Assembly: GCF_019311235.1 (NCBI RefSeq)
Contig: NZ_JAHWDF010000014.1
Coordinates: 1 to 64,000 of the forward strand
DNA length: 64,000 nucleotides
Direction: 5' to 3'
Source: Mesonia aestuariivivens
GTDB lineage: Bacteria > Bacteroidota > Bacteroidia > Flavobacteriales > Flavobacteriaceae
Shown piece after piece: positions 40,896-49,347 of the stretch. The notes under the pieces were generated by a model, which was not told the origin of the DNA, made no database searches, and was given only the letters and a program-made list of their open reading frames with translations. Within the stretch, counting starts at the first letter, position 1. The number at the start of each line of letters is the position of its first letter. Both the position numbers and the translations under genes were made by a program.

Positions 40896-41573
40896 TTATG
40901 CTTTGTTAGCCACAACTTTTAGCTCTAACTGAATGTCATCACTAATTACATTGTCACCTACAAGACTATCAAATACAGATTTAGATCCGTAATTTACATC
41001 CCAATCAGTTCTGTCGATAGTGAATTTTTCACTTTTAATAACTAATTTGTCTCCTTCCATAGAAGTAGTTGCAGGAATGTTAACATTTTTAGTATTTCCT
41101 TTTAAAGTTAAATTTCCTTTTAACCAAGTTTTGTTATCCTTGTTCTCTACACCTGTTAATTCAAAAGTAGCTTCAGGATATTCTTGTACGTTAAAGAAGT
41201 CTCCTTCTTTTCCTTCTACCGTTCCCATCAAGTGAGCTTCTAAATTTGTTTTTTTGTCACCTTCTAAGTCGGTAGCTTTGATAGATTTCATATCAATCAC
41301 TATTTTTCCACTTTCAAGTTCTTCACCTAACATAGAGAATGAACCTTCTTTAATAGAAATAGTTCCTTCGTGACCACCTCCAACAGGTTTAGTTCCAACC
41401 CACATAATAGTAGATTCTTCAGTAGCAACATTAAAATTTGCTGCTTCATCAGTTGCTGCTACAACTTCTTCAGCTTCTTTAGCTTCAGTTTCATTTTTTG
41501 CTTCATTCTTACAAGAAGTAACAGACATTCCTAATGCTGCAACAACGAACATGTTTAAAAATACTTTTTTCAT
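40896..41573 (-). CDS. YceI family lipoprotein
   Basis: A 225-residue protein: lipoprotein signal ending VTSC-KNE, then a Glu/Ala-rich linker (EAKNETEAKEAEEVVAATDE) and a YceI lipocalin-like domain (STIMWVGTKPVGGGHEGTIS, GTVEGKEGDFFNVQEYPEAT, FTIDRTDWDVNYGSKSVFDS). YceI proteins bind polyisoprenoids or other amphiphiles in the periplasm. The acidic linker is typical of surface lipoproteins in the phylum, but I do not see a clean K-(D/E)2 export signal next to the Cys. Confidence 0.87.
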   Translation of the reverse strand: MKKVFLNMFVVAALGMSVTSCKNEAKNETEAKEAEEVVAATDEAANFNVATEESTIMWVGTKPVGGGHEGTISIKEGSFSMLGEELESGKIVIDMKSIKATDLEGDKKTNLEAHLMGTVEGKEGDFFNVQEYPEATFELTGVENKDNKTWLKGNLTLKGNTKNVNIPATTSMEGDKLVIKSEKFTIDRTDWDVNYGSKSVFDSLVGDNVISDDIQLELKVVANKA

Positions 41574-41606
41574 TTGTGATGATAATTTGGTTTATAAAAT
41601 AACAAA

Positions 41607-41614
41607 CAAAAGTA
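41607..41614 (-). promoter_or_regulatory. Candidate -7 box for the YceI gene
   Basis: On the minus strand TACTTTTG (TAnnTTTG) lies 34 bases before the ATG. No clear -33 element. Confidence 0.4.
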
Positions 41615-41665
41615 ATTTAACTATAATTTATAAATCTTAAATTTTTATTAAATCTTTCGTGTGAC

Positions 41666-41706
41666 ATTTTGGCATTTTAATAGAATTGGCAATACATTTG
41701 CCAATT
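41666..41706 (+). promoter_or_regulatory. grpE-dnaJ promoter with overlapping palindrome
   Basis: A -33-like TTTTG is followed after about 21 bases by TACATTTG, a good -7 box. Over the latter lies a perfect inverted repeat: aattggcaa (41684-41692), tacat, ttgccaatt (41698-41706), so the right arm shares the TTTG of the -7 box. The arrangement is that of a repressor operator. It is not the CIRCE sequence of HrcA. The grpE ATG starts 28 bases downstream. Confidence 0.6.
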
Positions 41707-41733
41707 ATTGAATCGTAATAAAGTAAATAGAAA

Positions 41734-42297
41734 ATGAGCAAAGATAAAGATCAACATAAGGAAGAAGAGGTTTTAAAAGAGAATTTGGAAGAAACCATAG
41801 AGCAAGCTATCGATGAGGTAGAGGCAGATCAAGAAAAAGAAGAAATTTCTGAAACAGATCAGCTAAAACAAGAAGTAGAAAAAGAGAAAGATAAATTTTT
41901 ACGTCTTTTTGCTGAGTTTGAAAATTACAAAAGAAGAACGAGTAAAGAACGTGTAGAACTTTTTAAAACTGCAGGTCAAGATGTAATGGTATCTATGTTA
42001 CCAGTATTGGATGATTTTGATAGAGCTTTAAAAGAGATCGAAAAATCTGAAGATGAAAATCTTTTTAAAGGAGTAGAATTAATTAATAATAAGCTTAGAG
42101 AAACACTTAAAAATAAAGGTTTAGAGCCTATGAGTGTAAAAGCTGGTGATAAGTTTGATGCAGATTTGCACGAAGCTATTACGCAGATTCCTGCCCCAGA
42201 TAAGAAGATGAAAGGAAAAATTGTAGATGTGGTAGAGAAAGGATATACTTTGGGAGAAAAAATTATTAGATTTCCTAAAGTAGTGACAGGAAAGTAA
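41734..42297 (+). CDS. grpE: Nucleotide exchange factor GrpE
   Basis: A 187-residue protein. The acidic N-terminus and long coiled coil (LKQEVEKEKDKFLRLFAEFE) lead to NYKRRTSKERVELFKTAGQD and the C-terminal beta-wing (MSVKAGDKFDADLHEAITQI, VVEKGYTLGEKIIRFPKVVT). This is the dimeric exchange factor for DnaK. It precedes dnaJ by 32 bases; dnaK is not in the window. Regulation is likely through the palindromic promoter at 41666-41706. Confidence 0.95.
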   Translation: MSKDKDQHKEEEVLKENLEETIEQAIDEVEADQEKEEISETDQLKQEVEKEKDKFLRLFAEFENYKRRTSKERVELFKTAGQDVMVSMLPVLDDFDRALKEIEKSEDENLFKGVELINNKLRETLKNKGLEPMSVKAGDKFDADLHEAITQIPAPDKKMKGKIVDVVEKGYTLGEKIIRFPKVVTGK

Positions 42298-42329
42298 ACC
42301 AATTTTAAGAATTTTAGAAATTAGTATTG

Positions 42330-43457
42330 ATGAAAGAAGATTATTATGACATATTAGGTATTAGCAAAGGCGCTAGTGCTGCAGAGATTAAGAAAGCATA
42401 TCGTAAAATGGCAATCAAGTACCATCCAGATAAAAATCCAGATGATGCCAAGGCAGAAGATATGTTTAAAAAATCTGCAGAAGCCTATGAGGTTTTAAGT
42501 GACCCTGACAAAAGAGCACGTTATGACCAAATGGGACATGCTGCTTTTGATGGTTCTGGTGGCTTCAGTGGCGGAGGTATGAATATGGATGATATCTTTA
42601 GTCAATTTGGAGACATTTTCGGTAGCGCTTTTGGCGGCGGTGGCGGCGGTTTCTCTGGGTTTGGCGGTTTTGGTGGCGGCGGTCAGCGAAGAGCTAAAGG
42701 CAGTAACTTGCGTATTCGCGTTAAACTTACCTTAGAAGAAATTGCTAATGGGGTTGAGAAAAAGGTAAAAGTTAAACGTAAAATACAAGCTCCTGGTACA
42801 ACTTATACGACTTGTACTACCTGTAATGGTACTGGCCAAGTGACTAGAATTACCAATACCATATTGGGTAGAATGCAAACCGCTTCACCTTGTAATGTTT
42901 GTGGTGGTAGTGGTCAAATGATAGATAAAAAACCTACCGATGCAGATGCTCAAGGTTTAAAAGTGCAAGAAGAAACCGTTTCTATTAAAATACCAGCAGG
43001 TGTGGTAGAAGGAATGCAGTTAAAAGTAAGTGGTAGAGGTAATGAAGCGCCAGGTAATGGTATTGCTGGAGATTTATTGGTAGCTATCGAAGAAAAAGAA
43101 CATGAAAGTCTTCAGCGTGAAGGTGATAACTTGCATTATGATTTATATATAAGTTATTCTGAAGCGGCTCTTGGAGCTTCTAAAGAAATACAAACCGTAA
43201 GCGGTAAGGTGAGAATCAAAGTTGATGCTGGTGTACAAAGCGGAAAAATACTAAGATTAAGAGGAAAAGGAATCCCAAGTATAAATGGTTATGGAACTGG
43301 TGATTTATTGGTTCATGTAAATGTTTGGACACCTAAGACCTTGTCTAAAGAACAAAAAGAATTTTTTGAGAAGATGCAGGGCGATGAAAATTTTGAACCT
43401 AACCCAGAAAAAAGCGATAAGTCATTTTTTGAAAAAGTTAAAGATATGTTTTCATAA
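42330..43457 (+). CDS. dnaJ: Chaperone DnaJ with reduced zinc finger
   Basis: A 375-residue DnaJ: J-domain ([21 protein letters not shown]), Gly/Phe-rich linker (about residues 75-118), zinc region and two C-terminal substrate-binding domains. I start at the ATG at 42330; a TTG one codon earlier is less likely. The zinc region has only two CxxCxGxG motifs (CTTCNGTG and CNVCGGSG) instead of four. By spacing they correspond to motifs two and three of E. coli DnaJ, which form the second zinc site; motifs one and four are lost. Similar short forms occur in other flavobacteria as far as I remember. It works with DnaK and GrpE in protein folding. Confidence 0.93.
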   Translation: MKEDYYDILGISKGASAAEIKKAYRKMAIKYHPDKNPDDAKAEDMFKKSAEAYEVLSDPDKRARYDQMGHAAFDGSGGFSGGGMNMDDIFSQFGDIFGSAFGGGGGGFSGFGGFGGGGQRRAKGSNLRIRVKLTLEEIANGVEKKVKVKRKIQAPGTTYTTCTTCNGTGQVTRITNTILGRMQTASPCNVCGGSGQMIDKKPTDADAQGLKVQEETVSIKIPAGVVEGMQLKVSGRGNEAPGNGIAGDLLVAIEEKEHESLQREGDNLHYDLYISYSEAALGASKEIQTVSGKVRIKVDAGVQSGKILRLRGKGIPSINGYGTGDLLVHVNVWTPKTLSKEQKEFFEKMQGDENFEPNPEKSDKSFFEKVKDMFS

Positions 43458-43490
43458 TCTGTTTAATTAACAAAATTTTATATATATTTG

Positions 43491-43525
43491 AATATCACTA
43501 TTTAATTATAGTGATATTTTTCTTT
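43491..43525 (+). terminator. Terminator after dnaJ (first)
   Basis: Arms aatatcacta and tagtgatatt around tttaatta, followed by tttctttttc. Confidence 0.65.
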
Positions 43526-43542
43526 TTCATAGCAATTTTTTT

Positions 43543-43583
43543 CCCATCCTTAAGCTATAAATTTAAGGGTGGGTTTTGTTTTT
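43543..43583 (+). terminator. Terminator after dnaJ (second)
   Basis: Arms cccatccttaa (43543-43553) and ttaagggtggg (43563-43573) with one G-T pair, then ttttgttttt. Together with the preceding hairpin it separates dnaJ from the ABC genes. Confidence 0.65.
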
Positions 43584-43642
43584 AAAATGGGTTTATAAAT
43601 CTTTACACTAAAATTTCTATTTTTGACGAATAATACAACTTT

Positions 43643-44572
43643 ATGCAAAACCTATTAGTAGCCAAAAACGTTTCTAAAAACTATGGTGACTTTAAAGCTT
43701 TAAATAAGCTATCTATAGAAATACCTAAACAAAGTATATTTGGTATTTTAGGTCCTAACGGCGCGGGAAAAACCACTTTTATAAGAATTGTTAATCAAAT
43801 TACCATGCCAGATGAAGGAGAAATTTTTTTGGATGGTGAGCCTTTAAAACAGGAGCATATTCAATATATTGGATATTTACCAGAAGAAAGAGGTTTATAT
43901 AAAAGCATGAAAGTAGGAGAGCAAGTTTTATACTTAGCTCAGCTCAAAGGTTTGTCTAAAAAAGAAGCTACCAAACGTCTAAAATATTGGTTTGAAAAAT
44001 TAGAAATCGGTGATTGGTGGGACAAAAAAATACAAGAGCTTTCTAAAGGAATGGCTCAAAAAATACAGTTTATTGTCACCGTATTGCACGAACCTAAATT
44101 GCTAATATTTGATGAGCCTTTTAGTGGTTTTGACCCTGTAAATGCTAATTTAATTAGAGATGAAATTTTAAATTTAAGAGACCAAGGTGCAACTATACTT
44201 TTTTCAACCCATCGTATGGAAAGTGTAGAAGAACTTTGCGATTATATGGCATTAATTCACAAATCTAATAAGCTGTTAGATGGTAAAGTTTCAGAAATTA
44301 AAAAGCAGTTTAAATCTAATACCTACCAAGTAGGGATTGAGGTTGCTCAAGAAGAAGTTTTTCTTCAATTGTTGAAAGAAAAATTTGAAGTAGAACCAAC
44401 CTTTTTTCATAGCATACATCAAGATTTACAGTTAAATATTAAAATTGAGCCTCATTTTTCTCAAAATGACCTCTTATCTTTTTTAATGAGTCACGGAAAA
44501 ATAAATCATTTTGTAGAAGTGATCCCTTCTGTTAACGATATTTTTATAAAAACCATTCAATCGCATGCGTAA
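43643..44572 (+). CDS. ABC transporter ATP-binding protein (NatA-like)
   Basis: A 309-residue ABC ATPase: Walker A LGPNGAGKTTFIRI, signature ELSKGMAQKIQFI, Walker B LLIFDEPFSGFDP, switch His in LFSTHRME. A C-terminal extension of about 90 residues has the DUF4162-type beta fold found in NatA/exporter ATPases. It overlaps the permease gene by eight bases, so they form one exporter (ABC-2 type). The substrate (sodium, drug or lipid) is not readable. A TATTTTTG at 43618-43625 is a possible -7 box. Confidence 0.88.
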   Translation: MQNLLVAKNVSKNYGDFKALNKLSIEIPKQSIFGILGPNGAGKTTFIRIVNQITMPDEGEIFLDGEPLKQEHIQYIGYLPEERGLYKSMKVGEQVLYLAQLKGLSKKEATKRLKYWFEKLEIGDWWDKKIQELSKGMAQKIQFIVTVLHEPKLLIFDEPFSGFDPVNANLIRDEILNLRDQGATILFSTHRMESVEELCDYMALIHKSNKLLDGKVSEIKKQFKSNTYQVGIEVAQEEVFLQLLKEKFEVEPTFFHSIHQDLQLNIKIEPHFSQNDLLSFLMSHGKINHFVEVIPSVNDIFIKTIQSHA

Positions 44573-45860
44573 CTTAAAACTCATTATTGTTAGAGAATAT
44601 TTAGCACGTGTTCGCAACAAGACTTTTATGATTATGACTTTTGTAAGTCCGATTATAATGGTTGGCATGGTGGTGCTTATTGCTTATCTAAGTAATTTAA
44701 ATAGTGACGATAATAAAGTAGTTGCCGTTTATGATGAAAATAGCACCTTTTTCGAGGAGTTTAGTTCTGATGAAAATATTAGTTATTTAGATTTTTCTGA
44801 AATGTCTAAAGAAGCTGCGATGGATACCGTAGAGCAAAGAGATTATTATGGACTATTATATTTTCCTCGTTCAAACGATTATCAATATTTAGCAGAGCAT
44901 ACAGAGTTTTTTGCCAATAAAGCGCCTGGTATTTCATTTATATCAGATATTGAAAGTAAAATTTCATCTGTATTAACGGTAAAAGAATTACAAAAGCGCG
45001 GGGTAGATCCTAACGCTATTAGCGAAGCTAAAAAGAAAGTAAATCTTCAAATAGAGAATTTTTCGGGAGAAGAAACTTCTAAGCTTTCTAATTATGTGAA
45101 AATGTTTTTTGGTGGAGCTGCTGGTTACCTGTTAATGATGTTTATTATTATTTATGGTAATATGGTTATGCGTAGTGTAATTGAAGAGAAAACCAATAGG
45201 ATTATAGAGATTATTATTTCATCAGTTAAGCCTTTACAACTTATGATAGGGAAGATTCTAGGGACGAGTTTTGCTGGAATCACTCAGTTTGTAATTTGGA
45301 TTGTTTTTGGAGGGATTTTACTTTTTGTGATTACTTCTATTTTTGGGATCGATGTTTATCAAAGTTCACCTGTAAATGCCCAACTAGATGCAGGATCTCA
45401 AGATGAAATAAGAAAGTTATTAGTAGATATTGTAAACCTTCCGTTAGCTAAAATTATTTGCTGTTTTCTTATTTATTTTATTGGCGGCTATTTTTTATAC
45501 AGCTCAGTTTATGCCGCCATTGGGGCAGCCGTAGATAATGAAACAGATACCCAGCAATTTATGTTTCCTATTATTATTCCTTTAATGTTAGGGATTTATG
45601 TAGGTTTCTTTTCGGTTATCGATAATCCGCACGGCTTGGTAAGTACCATTTTTTCTTATATTCCGTTAACATCACCTGTAGTGATGCTTATGCGAATTCC
45701 TTTTGGAGTGGCGTGGTGGGAAATTTTAATCTCTATGCTTATTTTAATTGGGACTATTTTCTTATTAATCTGGGTGGCAGCAAAAATATACCGTGTAGGT
45801 ATTTTAATGTATGGTAAAAAACCTACTTATAAAGAGCTTTATCGCTGGCTGAAGTATTAA
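44565..45860 (+). CDS. ABC-2 type permease (NatB-like)
   Basis: A 431-residue protein with one N-terminal transmembrane helix (FVSPIIMVGMVVLIAYL), a periplasmic domain of about 130 residues, and five or six C-terminal helices. The conserved RSVIEEKTNRIIEIIISSVK and LQLMIGKILG form the coupling region of ABC-2 (NatB) permeases. It acts with the ATPase encoded just upstream (8-base overlap). Confidence 0.88.
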   Translation: MRNLKLIIVREYLARVRNKTFMIMTFVSPIIMVGMVVLIAYLSNLNSDDNKVVAVYDENSTFFEEFSSDENISYLDFSEMSKEAAMDTVEQRDYYGLLYFPRSNDYQYLAEHTEFFANKAPGISFISDIESKISSVLTVKELQKRGVDPNAISEAKKKVNLQIENFSGEETSKLSNYVKMFFGGAAGYLLMMFIIIYGNMVMRSVIEEKTNRIIEIIISSVKPLQLMIGKILGTSFAGITQFVIWIVFGGILLFVITSIFGIDVYQSSPVNAQLDAGSQDEIRKLLVDIVNLPLAKIICCFLIYFIGGYFLYSSVYAAIGAAVDNETDTQQFMFPIIIPLMLGIYVGFFSVIDNPHGLVSTIFSYIPLTSPVVMLMRIPFGVAWWEILISMLILIGTIFLLIWVAAKIYRVGILMYGKKPTYKELYRWLKY

Positions 45861-45979
45861 ATTTTAGCTATCTAAATTAGAGTTCCCCAAAATAACGTTA
45901 AGAATGATATTTTTTTAACGCTATTCTATTAAATTGGCTCGAGTTGTTTTTTTAGTAAAAACACAATTAACAATAAGAT

Positions 45980-46879
45980 ATGGCCAACCAAATTAGAAGT
46001 ATTCTTTTTATATGTTTTTTGTCGATTCCTGCTTTTTTATCTGCACAAACCACAGATCTAGCGAGAATAGAATATATGAGAATTCCGTTTTCTAATGGAG
46101 CTCAATCTATGAATAGGTTTAGAGGTTTTATACAAGCCCCAATACCTATTAAAGAAGATTATTTAATTATTGGTGCAGAGTACAGGTATTTAGATTTAGA
46201 TTTTGAAGATGAATTTCCTTTTGATCCCAAACGAATAGGAAATACCCAACGCATAGAAGCAAGTCTAGGTTATCTAAAAAAAATTAAAGAAACCAACTGG
46301 AGAATAGCTGTTAAGGGAAGCGTTAGAATCTCTTCTAATTTTGAACGTTCTCTTGTTAGTGATGATTTTATATATAATGCAGCTGTTTATGCCATTAACG
46401 ATGTAAAAAAATACGATGAAAATAATCAAATTATAGGAAAACCTTACCGTTGGATTTTCGGACTTATTTATACCACCACACCTGGAAGAAATTTTCCAAT
46501 TCCCTTAATCAATTTTCACAAAGAAATTAATAGAACTTGGTCATACACGGCCGGAGTTCCAAAATCACTGGTTAGATACAGTTTTAATGAAAAAAAACAC
46601 GTGCAGTTGTTCGCTATGTTAGATAGTTATTTTTCAAACATTCAGAACAATGTTACGGTCGGTAATACTAATTTAGTAGGTGAAAATATATCGATGACAA
46701 ACGTAACTATTGGTTTAGGTTTTGAACATTATTTTACAGAACATTTACTTTACTATTGCTACGCTGGTCATACCGTTTTTAACGAATATAGAATAAGAAA
46801 TAATAATAGAGATGACGTTTATGTGATTGAAAATGATAATACATTTTATTTACGTAGCGGCATTAAATTTAAAATTTAA
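45980..46879 (+). CDS. Outer-membrane beta-barrel protein (DUF6268-like)
   Basis: A 299-residue protein with signal peptide SILFICFLSIPAFLSAQ. The rest is amphipathic beta-strands (GFIQAPIPIKEDYLIIGAEY, RIEASLGYLKKIKETNWRIA, NVTIGLGFEHYF) ending with the aromatic-ended strand FYLRSGIKFKI, so an outer-membrane barrel. The similarity to DUF6268 is an impression. Its stop lies three bases from the next ATG; it is probably cotranscribed with the response regulator and the next barrel. Confidence 0.6.
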   Translation: MANQIRSILFICFLSIPAFLSAQTTDLARIEYMRIPFSNGAQSMNRFRGFIQAPIPIKEDYLIIGAEYRYLDLDFEDEFPFDPKRIGNTQRIEASLGYLKKIKETNWRIAVKGSVRISSNFERSLVSDDFIYNAAVYAINDVKKYDENNQIIGKPYRWIFGLIYTTTPGRNFPIPLINFHKEINRTWSYTAGVPKSLVRYSFNEKKHVQLFAMLDSYFSNIQNNVTVGNTNLVGENISMTNVTIGLGFEHYFTEHLLYYCYAGHTVFNEYRIRNNNRDDVYVIENDNTFYLRSGIKFKI

Positions 46880-46882
46880 CCC

Positions 46883-48046
46883 ATGTCTAAAATACTAGTT
46901 ATTGAAGATGAAGCCGCCATTAGACGCGTGCTTAAAAAAATATTATCTGAAGAAAGTGATACCTATAGCGTAGAAGAAGCTGAAGACGGTCTCGCTGGAA
47001 TGGAAAAAATTAAAGAGGAAGATTATGATCTGGTGCTTTGCGATATTAAAATGCCAAAAATGGATGGTGTCGAAGTTCTAGAAGCTACAAAAAAAATAAA
47101 ACCAGAAACTCCCTTTGTTATGATCTCAGGACATGGCGATTTAGAAACCGCTGTCACCACCATGAAAATGGGAGCCTTCGATTATATTTCTAAACCTCCA
47201 GATTTAAACCGTTTGTTAAACACGGTAAGAATTGCTTTAGATAGAAAAGAATTAGTGACAGAGAATAAGCGACTTAAAAAGAAAGTGAGCAAAAACTATG
47301 AGATGATTGGCGATTCTAAAGCTATTGGTCAAATCAAAGAAATGATAGAAAAAGTTGCTCCTACAGAAGCTCGTGTGCTTATTACTGGTGAAAATGGTAC
47401 GGGTAAAGAATTGGTTGCGCACTGGTTACACCAAAAAAGTGAACGTTCTAATGGTCCAATGATAGAAGTAAATTGTGCAGCTATCCCTTCAGAATTAATA
47501 GAAAGTGAATTATTTGGTCACGTAAAAGGAGCCTTTACATCTGCCAATAAAGATAGAGCTGGGAAATTTGAAGCTGCTAATGGCGGTACTATTTTTTTAG
47601 ACGAAATAGGAGATATGAGTCTACCCGCGCAAGCAAAAGTATTGCGGGCATTACAAGAAAATAAAATACAGCGCGTTGGGAGTGACAAAGACATTAAAGT
47701 AAATGTACGAGTGATAGCTGCGACTAACAAAGACTTGAAAAAAGAAATAGAAGATAAAAAATTTAGAGAAGATTTATACCATCGATTGGCGGTGATACTT
47801 ATTCAGGTACCTCAATTAAACGAACGTCGAGAAGATATTCCGCTGTTGGTAACTCATTTTACTACAAAAATTACCCAAGAACAAGGAGTGCCTTCCAAGC
47901 CATTTAGTGAAGAAGCGCTTCAGCTTCTTAAAGAATATGATTGGACCGGAAATATTAGAGAACTAAGAAATGTGGTGGAACGTTTAATTATCTTAGGGAG
48001 TGAAAAAATAGAGAAAAAAGATGTGCAACTTTTTGCGAGTAAATAA
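46883..48046 (+). CDS. NtrC-like response regulator without DNA-binding domain
   Basis: A 387-residue protein: receiver domain (residues 1-120, phospho-Asp in LVLCDIKMPKMDG), linker, and sigma-54 AAA+ domain (about 140-370; Walker A TGENGTGKELVAHW near 170, Walker B GGTIFLDEIGDM, R-finger region). The sigma-54 contact loop reads GAFTSA (G216-A221) instead of GAFTGA. The protein ends at EKIEKKDVQLFASK, right after the AAA+ lid, so the Fis-type HTH seen in NtrC is absent. No histidine kinase is nearby. It lies between two outer-membrane barrel genes in one unit. It may activate from solution or through a partner. Confidence 0.85.
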   Translation: MSKILVIEDEAAIRRVLKKILSEESDTYSVEEAEDGLAGMEKIKEEDYDLVLCDIKMPKMDGVEVLEATKKIKPETPFVMISGHGDLETAVTTMKMGAFDYISKPPDLNRLLNTVRIALDRKELVTENKRLKKKVSKNYEMIGDSKAIGQIKEMIEKVAPTEARVLITGENGTGKELVAHWLHQKSERSNGPMIEVNCAAIPSELIESELFGHVKGAFTSANKDRAGKFEAANGGTIFLDEIGDMSLPAQAKVLRALQENKIQRVGSDKDIKVNVRVIAATNKDLKKEIEDKKFREDLYHRLAVILIQVPQLNERREDIPLLVTHFTTKITQEQGVPSKPFSEEALQLLKEYDWTGNIRELRNVVERLIILGSEKIEKKDVQLFASK

Positions 48047-48047
48047 C

Positions 48048-48560
48048 ATGCGCTCAATTGTAATTTTTTTCTTAACCCTCTTCGGAGGGTTTTCTGCTTC
48101 TGCTCAACATGCGCTAGATTTTGGGTTGGGAGCAAGTGTTAATGTAGGTTTACAAAACGAATGGGCGGTACAATTAAAATCTCAATATCATTTTAATGAA
48201 AAATGGTCGCTATTCGCAGATTATAATTTATTCTTTAGAAGAGATGTAAATACTCAAAATACAGAAAAGTATCATGAAATTGCTTTAGGCGGAAGCTATC
48301 ATGTTATTCATTACCAAAGCATAAAAATTTATACAGGATTAGCTTATGTATTCAATGATTTTCCTATTCAAGAGAATAATCCAGACACCTCTTCGCTTTA
48401 TAAAAACTCAGGCACTGTAAATCACTTGGCTAAAATTCAACTTTTAGGAACGCTTCCGTTAGGTGAAAAAGTATTATTATTTTCAGAAATTAATTTAAAA
48501 AGTGCAGGTAGGCGGTATGACACCTTTTCATTTGGATTAATTTATAGATTAAATTCTTAA
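48048..48560 (+). CDS. Small outer-membrane beta-barrel protein
   Basis: A 170-residue protein from the ATG at 48048, which gives a clean signal peptide (MRSIVIFFLTLFGGFSASA-Q); an upstream in-frame ATG at 48021 lies inside the regulator gene. Eight or so strands (ALDFGLGASVNVGLQNEW, KWSLFADYNLFFRRDV, ...FSFGLIYRLNS) suggest an eight-stranded barrel of OmpW/OmpA size. Its start is one base after the regulator stop, so it belongs to the same transcription unit. The stop codon overlaps the convergent GNAT-like gene by four bases. Confidence 0.6.
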   Translation: MRSIVIFFLTLFGGFSASAQHALDFGLGASVNVGLQNEWAVQLKSQYHFNEKWSLFADYNLFFRRDVNTQNTEKYHEIALGGSYHVIHYQSIKIYTGLAYVFNDFPIQENNPDTSSLYKNSGTVNHLAKIQLLGTLPLGEKVLLFSEINLKSAGRRYDTFSFGLIYRLNS

Positions 48561-49240
48561 TCTTCCTTAGCGTTTTTGGCTTTTAGTTTTTCAGGAAGAT
48601 GCTTCATAAAATACATGGTGTTTCCGTCTGGTCTATTCCAAGTATGAAAGAGCTCAAAACCAAATTTCTGATACACAATTGTATTTCTTCTAGTTTGGGT
48701 TTCAGCATAAAGCGCCAAGTTTAAATCTCTTGAGCGTTTTAAAAACTCATCTTTCATTTGTTTTCCTACTTGAGTGTCTGCTCCTCTAGCTTCTTTAGAA
48801 ATACCCCAAAACCAACAGTAAAGGTAATCTTCATTTTTAGGACGTTGGCCTTTTATATAATTTTGATTCCGTAAAATCTTACTAACATTTTTAAAGCCTG
48901 TCACATTTAAGACGAGTTTAATATCTTCGATGGCTTCTTTCAAAAAGCTATCTTTGCTCTTGCTATTTTGAAAAACGATAGCAATACCCATTTCATTTTC
49001 AGAAAGAACTAAGGCATCTTTTTCTATAGCTTTCTCAACCATATGTTTGGCTAAATAGTGAAAACGACGATCACGATTTCCTCCTTTTTTTACAATTTGC
49101 ATCGCTGCAGGAGTTTCTTTTAAAATCTCAGCAACTCTTCTAATAATGACTTCTTTATCCAACTTCTTAGCTTTATTTGGCAAATATAATAATATGCAGG
49201 GATTTTTAAATTTATTTTGTAATCTATCGTTGTGTTTCAC
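48557..49240 (-). CDS. GNAT-like N-acetyltransferase
   Basis: A 227-residue protein. The C-terminal half holds a GNAT-like pattern (YLYCWFWGISKEARGADTQV, GKQMKDEFLKRSRDLNLALY, AETQTRRNTIVYQKFGFELF), with the final YQKFGFE the usual beta-strand six motif of GNAT enzymes. The N-terminal 90 residues are helical and basic. Substrate unknown. It is convergent with and slightly overlaps the preceding barrel gene. Confidence 0.65.
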   Translation of the reverse strand: MKHNDRLQNKFKNPCILLYLPNKAKKLDKEVIIRRVAEILKETPAAMQIVKKGGNRDRRFHYLAKHMVEKAIEKDALVLSENEMGIAIVFQNSKSKDSFLKEAIEDIKLVLNVTGFKNVSKILRNQNYIKGQRPKNEDYLYCWFWGISKEARGADTQVGKQMKDEFLKRSRDLNLALYAETQTRRNTIVYQKFGFELFHTWNRPDGNTMYFMKHLPEKLKAKNAKED

Positions 49241-49307
49241 CTCAATAGCTTAAGTATTAAGTATCAATTAACAAACTTTTAGGGCAGCACTTTTTCTTTC
49301 AATTACA

Positions 49308-49326
49308 TTTCAAATTATATTTGAAA
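49308..49326 (+). promoter_or_regulatory. Candidate promoter of the GH3-type gene with overlapping palindrome
   Basis: TATATTTG (49316-49323) is a TAnnTTTG -7 box 25 bases before the ATG. A perfect inverted repeat tttcaaa-ttata-tttgaaa covers it, with the same 5-base spacer as the palindrome over the grpE promoter. Confidence 0.5.
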
Positions 49327-49347
49327 GCATAACTAAAATATGTACAC

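Noticed and set aside
41666-41706. CIRCE operator of HrcA
   Set aside because: The arms are aattggcaa/ttgccaatt with a 5-base spacer, unlike CIRCE (TTAGCACTC, 9-base spacer, GAGTGCTAA).
41976-42302. 108-codon antisense ORF over grpE
   Set aside because: Shadow of the grpE reading frame; Ser/Phe-rich composition is what the reverse of an acidic Lys/Glu-rich gene gives.
48021-48047. Start of the small barrel protein inside the regulator gene
   Set aside because: The ATG at 48048 gives a proper signal peptide and begins right after the regulator stop.
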